Below the pieces are notes generated by a model that did no database searches, was not told the origin of the DNA, and saw only the letters and a program-made list of their open reading frames with translations. Shown here one piece after another: positions 1 through 10,549 of a DNA stretch of 64,000 nucleotides. A program made the translations under genes and the position numbers. The number at the start of each line of letters is the position of its first letter. Position 1 is the stretch's first letter. This stretch comes from Asterochloris sp. CNOR1 (lineage: Eukaryota > Chlorophyta > Trebouxiophyceae > Trebouxiales > Trebouxiaceae), in NCBI GenBank assembly GCA_963969365.1, contig OZ017747.1, positions 496,001 to 560,000 of the forward strand. The letters run 5' to 3'.

Positions 1-140
1 ACACAGTGACCATTTCATGGTGCAAGGAAATTCAGTCAAAGAAATCGAAGAGTACGCAGAGGAAGCCTTCAGCTGACACATCTGACAGCAGTGAACAATG
101 GCGGAAACAGGGCAGATGGAGGTTGTCGAGGGTGCCAGAG

Positions 141-3100
141 TCAGCGCCCATTCTGGGAGTTGAGCTTTTTGTACATGGCGTCTATCTGCCCCTGGTATGC
201 CTTCTGCAGCTGGGGCCTCTTGAGCTGCACAGCAGGAGGCAGTGACTGTGAGAGGGACAGATACAGCCAGATAGGTACTGGGAGAGTGTGAAACTGAGCA
301 GGATCTGAGCATCATACTGCCTGACAGCGCAGCTTGCGGCCCCAACCTTGAAGGTTGGCGTCATGAGCTCATTCTCGACTGAAAACTGTTGCGAGTCCAG
401 GTAGATGGACTTGATCTGCTCAAAGCCCTGCACAGCAGATAGACGCACCCCTGTAATGCTTCTGGGCAGTTGTTGCCTCACAACGTCTGCACTGTGGTAC
501 TGGAGATGTCATGTTGCGCAGGCTGCTCTCAGCATCGTGATTACTACCCACAGCACCTGCCAGCTGCCTGCCACAGCAACACTTACCAAATCAGACTCAT
601 CAGCCAGAAGGAATGTTTGGGTACACTCCGACATAATCTGGTCCACCATTCGAGCACAGCTCAAGAGCCTGGTGGAAGCAGTCCACCTTGAGCCTGCCGG
701 CAAAGCCGTTGCGGTAAGCTGCTCTGCAGACATCTGTTGCGGAGAACACCAAACTTGAAATACCCCACCTCTGCTGCCATGTTCAACCTATCAAAGTTGT
801 GTGCAAACAGCCCATTCCAACTCTGACAAGGCAGCATCTCACCTTGAGCTTGCTCTCCTTGCCTAGCGCATTGAGCACTTGAATAGACTGTGTGCATGGT
901 GCAGTTGAGCAGACTGTGTGCATGGAGTCCTCTAGAAAGCATGCTGGGGTGCAAAGCCACATGACATCTCACAAACAGCCCACCTTTGAGCTTGGCCTCC
1001 TTGTCTGTCGCAGTGAGCTGTTCCAGACACAGCGGACTCCCGCGTTCAAGGAGTCAATCTTTAGACGGACAGCCTAACCAACTGCCAGCAGCCCACCTTG
1101 AGCTTGCCCTCCTTAGCGGTTGTGTTGAGCTCATCCAGCGCCCACTGGCGGGCGCCCTCATCCCGGCACAACTCTGCATAGTCGCCGCCCTTGCCCTTCT
1201 GCTTGCCCCACGCCATCAATTTGTCCTCTGCAGGTCACAGCAGGACATGTGCAATGCACTAGCAGTCAGGCCATGCTTCCAAAAAGCTACTTGGTTGCAT
1301 TTCCTGTGCATGGCAACAAGTGGGGCTGCTGAGTCTTTGGAACCCAATCAAGCATTCGATGCTTTGAAAAGGCCTTGCGAGGCCTTAGCATGTCACTCAC
1401 AAACCTTGAGCTGTTGATCAGGCAGGGTGGAGAGGCGTGGCCGCGTGCACCCTGTATCGGCAGCAAAGCGGGCAGCCATAGCCCAGTGAGGCAGCTGGGC
1501 AGATGCTAAGCGACTTGGGGGCCTGCAAATCCTTGCCCCCAGAGACACCAGAAGAGTTACGGGCAGCCAGCTGTGCACCCTTTCTCACACCCTGATGTGC
1601 TGCTGGCTGCTGCTGCTGCAAGCAGGCCTGGCAACTGCCTTGAACAAGACAGGACAGCAGGCCTGCGCCTCTGTAAGCTTTCAAGCCCATCGGGACAATG
1701 ACAGGCTCAGCCTCTCACTGGTGAGGCTTGGCAAACCTTGCCCACTGCACAAATTGATTCCGCCAGACGCAGCTGCACTTGGGGCTCACATTGGCACCAG
1801 GATGGCCACCAGGGTGCTTTCCATGCTGTTCTACACCAGATTTAAGTCGATAACACAGAATAGCAGGCCGGCTTGATGCAAGTCCACAGAGACTAGGATG
1901 TGCCAGCTGCGCTTGGGGGTCACCAATGGCCACCAAGATGTTCCCTGTGCTGGCCCTCTTGACTGGGTATATGACTGGGTATATATGTTGGGAGGAAGCA
2001 GGTCGTGTTAGCTTCATGCCTTTTGCTGGAATGTGGCAGCAGCACTGTGACCTTACCGACAGGCACCAAGACGGCCACTAGGGTGCTCTCCATGCTGTTC
2101 CCATACACGAAGATCTGCTCCACCAGGGGGTTCTTCTTGTACACCTCCTCCACCTTCTCCACAGCGATGTACTCCCCTGCAGCCAGAACCGAACAGTCCG
2201 TGAAAGGATGCCTCGAGTCCCTGGAAAGCTTGCAGGAAGGCTCCCAGGTTATCAACTTGCTCTGCAAGCAAGTGAGATAGCTGCAAAAGCGCAGGGCACT
2301 CTCTCCAAAACAATAAACTCCGCTGCAGCCTTGACGAGGGAGCAGTGTTGTATCAATCCTCTGACGCAGCAGCCCTATTCCGGCTGATAGCAACCAGCAA
2401 AATCAAGCTTGCCACCAGAAAGTAATAGGAATGATAGGTCGACGTCGAGGTGCCACACGACTCCATCAATGATGACGAGGGGGCTGGACTGGCGAAATGG
2501 GCTGATCAGCTGGCTGCCTGAGGCGTGTGGACCTTGCAAAGGCTGCAATCAGCAGACTAGCCATGCACCACACCAGGCCTCAGCTCAGCATGAGGTGACA
2601 GGGCAGGGAGAGCTACCTGTGCCAAGATGAGAGTTGCCTGCCTCTACACAGATGACATGCAGGCCTAGGCAGGGCAACCAGGTGGTCAAGCCAGACAGGA
2701 AACTGGCCTCGCCCTGCCTGCCCACCTTGTGCCAGCTTGAAGATGTTTTTCTTGCGGTCAAAGATGCGCAAGGCGCCGCCCGGCGTGATCTCGCCAATGT
2801 CTCCACTGTGGAACCAGCCATCCTTGTCCAGCACCTGCAGCGTGGCAGGTCAGCACAAACTGATTCAGCCTCAGCAGTGCATCCTGGATTGACGTCAGCA
2901 CAACCCAGGATAGGTGCCCACAGTAACACTGTGGGCACCTATCAGACTGGGGCCCCTCTACATTCCCGCTGGAAGTGATGCGTGGGTCAGCAAAGCGTGC
3001 TATGGTCCACTTTCCGCATCTAAGGTCAGCACCCATTGTGGGGCAGCACACAGTGCAGCATCCCTTGTACTGCTCTCTGCTTTAATCTGGCTTCGCACTT

Positions 3101-6100
3101 GTTTGTGGAGCTTCACATGCTGTGGCCCACCTTCCATCTTTTGGGCTATTGTCAAACGCTGCATGCACTACTCTGAACAGGTCGTGCTTGTGTTTGATAC
3201 AGGTGGGGGTCAAACAGGAGGCAGCTGCACTCTGTGTGCAGTCTGACAGGCAGATGCACATGGCAGGCTTGGCTGGAATGCAGCAGTTCTGCCATTGCCT
3301 CCTACTGGTTTCAAGGTGTCTACATGCCCTGCTTCAGCCAGAACCAGTGAGCATCTGTGAGCCCCTGGCAAGTACCGGAGTATGATGGTATCTAGGCTAC
3401 AACACATGACAGCCGAGCTTGCAAGCTGCCCACGCTTGACAGACTGCTGCATGATTCCCAAGTGCATAAAGACACACAGGCATGTGTAGCGTACTCAGCA
3501 ATTGCTGCACTTCCACTCGAGCCCCACATGACCTCTGTGTCTCACCTCGTCTGTCTTTTCCTTCTGCTTGTAGTACCCTGAGAACAGGGTCTCCCCTCTG
3601 AAGCAGATTTCGCCCCGCGGGGGGTTGTCGGTGGGCAGGTAGTTCATGTCAGGCACAGCTTCCAGCCGTAGCTCTGTTGAGGGCAGTGGCGGGCCCACAG
3701 TGCCTGACATGTCCTGCAGCATGCAGCAGAGGTGGCCTGACACCTGCTGCATTCACATGAGGGGCACACATCAAACGAGTGCTGACATAATCCCAGCTGC
3801 TCGCAGTCCCGGTGCTGGGTCTCCTGCTGACTGCACTGCTTCACGCATAGCCACAGCCTGTCTTTACAAAACATCTGGGCAGCCTGCAGAGGGGCAATTT
3901 CCAGGGGTTGAGGGGCAGGCGCAGGTTGACCAGGGTGTCCTGCCCGTCAAAGGCGGCCAGAGAGTGGCGAGCCGCCTTGCGTGCTGTTGCTGGCTACAAT
4001 ACGTACCTCAGGATGCAGGAAGCTTCTTACCAGCTGGTCAGCAAGACAGAGAGAGGCTGTGGGACGCCCCCACAAGGCCCCAGGCAATGCAGGAAGCATC
4101 TTGGAGACATCCCCCAGCTCACCGGTTGGTCGGGCCAGGCGATGCAGGACGCGGCGCAGGTCTCAGTAAGGCCGTAGCCCTGCACCACAGGCGCGCACAT
4201 GGCCACCTTGAGGAACTCCTCTGTGTGGGAGGCCAGGGGGGCCCCGCCGGTCACGATGATACGCACACGACCCCCCAGGCGCCCCTTGATCTTGTTGAAC
4301 ACCAGGCGGTCAAAGAAGGGAGAGGCCTGCAGAGGGCAGGGCATGAAGGTTGAAGACGTCAAGCAAAAGCAGTCCTGTCAAACACCAGCCGCCAGTCAAA
4401 GGCCAGGCAGGCCTCCAGAAGGAAGGGCCTGCATTTGAGAAACACCAACAGCAGGCAGCATTGAGCCTGTGGAGACCTGCCTTGTCACAGCGGAGGCCTC
4501 CAGGGAGGAGGGCAGATCATGAGGGAGCTTCAGATACAAGGATACTTGCGACGCCAGCGCGGCTCTAGCTGGCTATACCTGTTTGGTCCCAGTCTGTCAA
4601 AGAAGGGGAGCATTGCCTGAGCTGTGTTTGACAAGCCGTTCAAATGCACCCCATCAGATGTGCGTGCTCAACATCAGGTAAGCTCAGAAAGGCAGAAACC
4701 TGCAGGGCTGACATCTGAGGCAATGCTTAACGAATGAAGGACGCAGGAGCGCTGCACCTCGACGTGGAAACCTGGAGCAGGTCAGCTCATTTCAGCTGCC
4801 TTTGCAGGTCTTGGTGGTGCGCCTGCCAGGCTGCTCTGTCAAAGATTGGGCACACAGCAGCAGATGACATGCTCACAGTGAGATGTTTGTTTGAGCAGGA
4901 AAGCCAGGCTCGCCAAGGGCCTGTGTCTATCTGTGCAGAGGCCAAGGCAAGATTTTCCTGCTGGACTGTGGGCACTGACCACAAAAGTGCCCACACTAAT
5001 TGGATGGACTGATCCAGGGCTGTGCGTGCATCAGTATGCATCTCCAAGGTCTTGCGGGCCTGCCCTGCAGCTTGAGACCCGCGCTGAATGCCCCACATGA
5101 CTCCTGTACCCACAGAAGGTTCCCTCACCCTCTGATGAGCAAGAAACCCCTGCTGAAGGCGAATCAAAACAACTCAGGGCAGGCCTAAGATCCGCTGCAC
5201 AGCACATCCTCCCGCACCTTGTCGTGGGGAAACCCCTGCTTGAGGAAGTGGGACTTGCGCTTGTAGCCCCAGTCAAAGAGGAACTTCTTGAGGCCGCCGG
5301 CTTCTTGCACCTTGCCCAGGACGCCTGTGTAGATCCGGTCGAACACGCGGGGGACGCCAATGAATAGTGTGGGTTTCAGAGCACCTGCAGGGCAGAACAG
5401 CATTTCACAAACAGCACAGGTTGACAGCCTGTGATGTGAGCAGGTGCACATGTGCCCTGTCAAAGACGCAGGGCACACCAGTGAACAGGGTGGGCTTCGG
5501 GGCGCGCCCCGAAGACAGCAGCCAGGAGGCTTGCAGGCACCCGCTGCACCCATGTTGTTGGTGTTGTCCCAACACACTGGGGGCGCCAATGGACAGGGCA
5601 GGTTCGAAGCCGTTTGATCAAGTCACAGGTGTGCTCATGAGATGGACTGCTGCAAATGCAGTTTCGAGGCAGGCAGCTAATGGCATCCCAGATTCCTGCA
5701 AGCGGGACCGCCTGCACTCCTCCTGCTGGATGCGCTGGAAGGACACCATCCCATCATGTGGCCACCCACCGATATCGTCCACCAGTCCCTTGATGTCGCC
5801 TCGCCAGTACCCAATCCTTGCCCCCATGTAGATGAACATCTCCTCAGATGTCCTGCAGGGTGTGGACTGGGGGCGGTTTGCTGTCTGCCACAGCTCCCCA
5901 AGAGATGCAGAAAACTGCTTGAAGGGCTGGCAGGCTTTGATGATGGTCTGAAAGTGGTCATGTTGCCTTTGACAGACATGGCTGGTGCAAAAGCAGACCT
6001 GCAGGCTGCCCCACGCTGTCCAGGACTGCAGGTACAGGCCACCTGCAGGCCCTGACTTTCCCCCAAGGCAAAGACGGTGGCTGCTGCAGGCAGGCTGCCA

Positions 6101-8868
6101 GAACTGCACCTATGAGGCGCACCAGGCTGCGGTGCCCTGTGCATCCACTGCAGGTAGGCGATGTGGCAGTCATCTCACAAACACTGTGTGCAGCCCCTGG
6201 GAACAGCCATCTCGGAGCCTCCTGTGCATGCGCGTCACCCCCTCCTGTCAACAATGTGTGCCAGGGGGGAGTGGGACATCTGGCAGTCACCTCAAAAACC
6301 CAATTGGCAGCCCCATCAAGAAGCATTTGAGAGCCGCATGTGTGTACCCACCTGTCAAAGATGTGTGCCAGGGGCAGGTAGGATAGCATGACATCTTCAC
6401 AGCCCAGCTTGGCTCCCACCACCTCCAGGAAGTCGTAGATGCCCGCACAGGTGGCCACAACCGCCTTGTGGGTGATCAGCACGCCCTGCAGGTGCGAACT
6501 GCCTGAAGTTGAGTGGTTGGATCTACTGCACGGTGTGAGCTGGTGAGCGCGAGCACAGCAGGCGCAGCTACAGGGCAAGCTGGCTGGCAGTGACAACCTG
6601 TGAATAGCATCACTGGTACAGCTTCTGAAGTGAGGGGCTCTTCCAGCACGGGAACTCAACTCACGCCTGCTTAGAGATTGGCTACAGCCTGGCAAAGCTA
6701 CGCATGCAGCAGTGCCTACCTTGGGGTCGCCAGTGGTGCCAGAAGTGTACCTGAAGGAAGCAGGCACCCAGCCGTCAGCAACATGCAAAAGGAATGCAGT
6801 CAGCTCCTGACTCCTTTCAAGCACCTCGCAGGCAGCCCTCCATAGGCATTCACAGGCAAGCAGCCAGCTCACATGATGGTGCACAGGTCATCTGGCTTGG
6901 GCGGGGTTGGGGGCGCTGGGTTCTGCTCCCCCAGGGCGAGAAACTCGCTATAGGTGTAAAGCTTGATGCCAGCCTCCTGCATGGCCTGCAGGACAGAGGA
7001 CAGCTATTGCAGACAGATGCAATCAGAGAGCGCGCGAAATAGGTAAATTATCCTGCCGCCACTACATGGCTGGCCACTGCAGTGCCCTCTTATGTCCAGC
7101 ATAGGCAGAATCTGCTCCTCAAGAGCACGTCATCGTGGCGGCCCCTACCATGGTGGGTGGTCAAAGTGCAGAAGCATGGTAGGGGCCTCCAAGATGACGC
7201 AGCAGCAAACCATAAAGTTGTAAGGACGAAGTGCAGGAGCAGGCAGGAGCTGCTGTGCACACCCCACATTCCAGAGTTGCAGTGACTTTGGTGGCAGGCC
7301 TTCACAATGTCCCAGCCTCGTACCAATTTTGGCTGTCCATGCCCCAGTGGGCAGCTGCACCCCGAAGGCCCCTGCCTCAGATGCCCAGCAAGAGGCGAAT
7401 CAACGATGGGCACACTGCTGCCAGTGTGCCAGATCAGACCCACCTGAATGGAGGCCGCATCTGCAGTCCCCCAGTAGACAACCACCTTGAGGGTGTCCTT
7501 GATCATGGGTATGGCTTTGACCAGCTGGGGCATCTTGTCGCCCGCAGCACAGACCAGAGACACCTCGGCCTGGTGGATAATGAACTCGATGGCATTCTCC
7601 CCCAGGGAGTCGTACAGGGGCACGCAGTACACTGTGTGCCTGTTGCACGCCTGCACAGCGCCAGACAGGCTTTGCCTTATGACTGTTGTGCAATGTGGCG
7701 CCTCGCTGGCATTCTCCCCAACAAAGTCACATGAGGGGGGGAACAATACTGTGTGCCTGTTGCACGCCAGTGGCCAGCCAGCTACTTTGGAATGGTGCAG
7801 CGCAAGTGGCAACCTTAGGACTGCAGCCAAGTCGGGCCCACTGAGGGTAAGTCAGTGCAAGGCATGCCGATTGCAATGCGACGCAAGAGCACACAGCCAG
7901 ACACACAGCATGTTGCATGTCTTCTGTGCATGTCCCCGGCGTCCAAGTTCAGGGCCCTTGTAGGCCTGTCTCAAGCCTGTACAAGGCCGTCCAGGCAGGG
8001 CTGCACCCAGGGGCTGCACTGCACAGCATGCTTGTTGGCTGCCCCTCAGAGTGAGCAAGTGACCGCTGAATGCCGCCTCCAAGAACCAAACTGAGCACCG
8101 GTGGTTTTGCTGCGCGCTTTCAATCTGGTGCGTCAGTCACATGCCTAGACTTAGTGAAGGCTAGCAACGCAACGAGGCGCCCCATGCAGTTGAGGGCAAA
8201 GATGATGCCATAGGGTCCCTCATGCGCAGCAGGCGCTGCTCTTGACAGTGCTACACAGCTCCCTGCAAGATTTGGCTGTGGGGAGTTGCAGCAGCAGCTT
8301 CAACCTCTAAACTAGCTTCCCTGACTCTTGGGTAAGGGGTCAGCATGATGTCATCCTTTTTCAGGTGGAATGCGCCATGCTGCCCAAAAGGTGCGCCCTG
8401 GCATGTTGCCATCCTGCTCAGCAGCTGCATTGCCTGGATCTGCGCCAAGCAATCTTAGCAGTGTTGTGTCGCAGAATCATGGGTACTTCCCAAAGGTCTC
8501 ACCTGCATGACTGTCATCCACTCTGGGCAGTTGGTGCTGAACACGCCGCATCTGCTGTGCTCCTTAAGCCCGACTGCGACCAGAGCTGAGCCAATCTTAG
8601 CCACCTGCTCCTGAGTCTGCCTGTATGTGGTCCACTCATAGGGCCCTGGCTTGCCATCATGCATGCTGCGCCAGCCCAGGCACTCGCGGTCTCCATACTT
8701 CTGCACGCTGCTCTGGAACAGATCATAAAGGGTGGTGATATCCTCAAGAGTTGCCATCTTGTCCTTGGCTGATGCTGCCCTGTAGATGGGAGTGGTGGCC
8801 AGCTGGCCATTCTGCGCCTGCTGACCGGGCGACACTTCCACAATCCGATCTCCTCGAACCTGTGGCAT
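141..8868 (-). CDS. LACS: Long-chain acyl-CoA synthetase (plant LACS type), 15 exons
   Basis: Activates long-chain fatty acids to acyl-CoA through an acyl-AMP intermediate (ANL superfamily). Exons read by eye, all in phase: 8503-8868, 7444-7650, 6873-6985, 6720-6750, 6352-6485, 5770-5852, 5218-5384, 4123-4326, 3546-3713, 2726-2834, 2052-2176, 1405-1494, 1097-1225, 347-427 and 141-224, giving 696 aa, the usual LACS length. The AMP-binding P-loop [11 protein letters not shown] spans exons 3-5. [27 protein letters not shown] and the C-terminal [14 protein letters not shown] lysine motif follow in the family order. The ATG at 8868 opens a plant-like N-terminus ([10 protein letters not shown]). 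The last residues, SQNGR, are not a peroxisomal SKL signal, so an ER or plastid-envelope site is inferred. Exon 12 uses a CCCAG acceptor. Five introns carry decayed copies of adjacent exon edges. Confidence 0.95.
677..1150 (-). repeat. Decayed copies of LACS exon 13 end plus donor
   Basis: The exon 13 3' end with its donor (forward CAGCCCACCTTGAGCTTGCC at 1089) recurs in the next intron at about 976 (CAGCCCACCTTTGAGCTTGG), 834 and 677. The similarity continues about 50 bases into the exon for the 976 copy and fades with distance. Confidence 0.75.
1783..2110 (-). repeat. Decayed copies of LACS exon 11 end
   Basis: The exon 11 segment coding [18 protein letters not shown] (2052-2105) is repeated in the following intron at about 1783-1835 and, weaker, at 1917-1960. 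The copies share the core GGCCACCARGGTGCT with the exon but are frameshifted. Confidence 0.7.
2909..2943. repeat. Perfect 15-bp hairpin in a LACS intron
   Basis: GATAGGTGCCCACAG at 2909-2923 is exactly complementary to 2929-2943, with a 5-base loop (TAACA). It lies in the intron between LACS exons 9 and 10, so it would fold in the pre-mRNA. Confidence 0.9.
5330..5625 (-). repeat. Decayed tandem copies of LACS exon 7 start
   Basis: The exon 7 start coding [15 protein letters not shown] (5335-5384) has two upstream copies in the preceding intron. The one at about 5459-5506 still reads [15 protein letters not shown]; the one at about 5565-5615 is weaker. Spacing is about 115 bases. By eye the first copy matches roughly 70 percent. 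Confidence 0.8.
5495..5514. repeat. Perfect 20-bp palindrome
   Basis: CTTCGGGGCGCGCCCCGAAG equals its own reverse complement. It sits at the edge of the first decayed exon 7 copy in the LACS intron. Confidence 0.9.
6153..6426 (-). repeat. Decayed copies of LACS exon 5 end plus donor
   Basis: The exon 5 3' end ([17 protein letters not shown] and donor, 6341-6426) is repeated in the next intron at about 6234-6314, which retains CTGTCAA and ATGTGTGCCAGGGG, and partly at 6153-6200. The copies are out of frame. Confidence 0.75.
7604..7772 (-). repeat. Decayed copy of LACS exon 2 start and acceptor
   Basis: Exon 2 begins [20 protein letters not shown] at 7650. About 116 bases upstream in the intron (7710-7772) a copy starts ACNRHTV and then degenerates. 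ACTGTGTGCCTGTTGCACGC is identical in both. Confidence 0.85.
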
Positions 8869-10549
8869 GTCGCCGGTGGCTGCTTCCCCACAGCAGGCCA
8901 GAGTCAGACTTTGATCTGATATCCCTGGGTCCCCCTCTGATCCACAAAGTACTTGCTAGGTTGACATAAGGCCTATGTCACTCTATGGCTCAATGGTACC
9001 CATCAGCAGCTACCTGACGGAGTACGCAGCTGGCCGACCTGAACTGTTCAGGATCTTCCTTCGTGCAGGCGCGCAGCATGGGCGGTTAATTAGGGCCTGA
9101 CTTGGATTGTCCAGCGCTCCTGGCAGCGACCCTTTGCTGGCTGTTCTCCAACAGTCTGAGATTGAGGCCGCATCTGCGCAGCAGGAGCTAGCGGGATACC
9201 TTGAGCCTGCCAGAAGCTCATGTGCACATTGGCAGAATGGATCGATGTTATCACGTGCTTCAGGGAACAATCACTCTGGGAAGGTCTCCCAACCCTGTCA
9301 ACTTCACGCATCTTTGCATGCATCTGTCCAACTGCATGCACCCGACTAGATTGATGTGATACCCCCTGCATTGACAAAGCTGGCAGTGCCACTCAGCAGT
9401 CAGGACGCTCTGTCCTGACGCAGCTCAATAGCTGTGCTGTGCGGCATCCAAAGATTACTGACCTATGGCGGATTTGCCAGCCCTATCCTGCAGCACCTCA
9501 GTTGGCCACGCTGTGCAGCATTCCGCATTCATTTATCCTGGGGTCTCTGGCATGTCTGCCTGCCCCAGTCTGCCACATTTTAATTGGATGTGCTGTGCAG
9601 CAGCCGAAATATCAATCTTAGTCTTATTGGCAACTCTGCCTGCCCTCTGCTGGAATCAGCCCGGTGCTCACTGACAATGCACTGCTTGGCGGACTCCTTG
9701 ATATGATGAACATGTCAGTCAGAGGACATGATAATCTGCTGGTCACCAATGCACTGCCACATGACCTCTACAGCTTGTGAGGTGTGAGCGTCTCCCCACA
9801 GATTGATCTTGACAGTTTGAAACCTTCGTTCCTGCAGGATCTAAGTGATGCAGACTGCAACGGGCTGAAGCATGCTTGTGAGTGGCCACTGAACCACAGC
9901 TCCATCACCTTCGGAGCAGGACACCATCAGACCAGGGCAACCGACGACTGGCTACTTGCCTTCTTTCTTCTTGCCGCCCTTGCCAGCAGGACATGGAACC
10001 TGCAAGGTGTCCGATCACCGTTGGCTTGAATGGCCCACCGCCATGCTGAGGAGGCCTCTGCTCCAAGCCAATGTCAAGCCACCAGGGGCAGAGGTTTCTG
10101 GCAGTGGTCTGCAGTGTTGTGCTTGTGATACGACTTCATGCCGTGCAAGGTGCGAACCATCAGCTATCAATCAGCCATGCAGCATCAATTGATGTCATGC
10201 ATGAGCCCCAGTTGTCCAACTTCTTGGCATTGATCCCCATTTGATTGTTCCAACAGGAGTTTCTGCGACCAGCACTGATGGCCAAAACCAGGTGGAGGAT
10301 TCAGGTCAGAGGCCACATGACAATGTCTGGCAGGCTCTGCATGAGTGTCTATACAGCAGGCTATGCAGGCTGACCAAGCACTTGCCACCTGCAGGGACTG
10401 CCAGCCGGATCGTGCAGGAGCTCTGTGGAGCAGTGCCTGCCAGGGGCTCCTCATGCCCCCCTCTGTACCAGCGCAGTCAGCCAGTCGAAGCCCTCGGGCT
10501 GCCTGGGCAGCTGCTGCAGCATCCCGACCGCTGTGGGGCCCTCCTGCAG
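8869..10549. other. Divergent intergenic stretch between LACS and the glycosyltransferase
   Basis: No supported gene. LACS leaves to the left and the GT14-like gene to the right, so both promoters, the LACS 5' UTR and probably one or more 5' exons of the glycosyltransferase lie here. Short open frames such as 9784-10029 show no recognisable family. Confidence 0.5.

Noticed and set aside
5958-6884. 308-codon minus-strand open frame
   Set aside because: It is LACS exon sequence read through introns, including the pseudo-copies; splice sites and family phase show it is not one exon or a separate gene.
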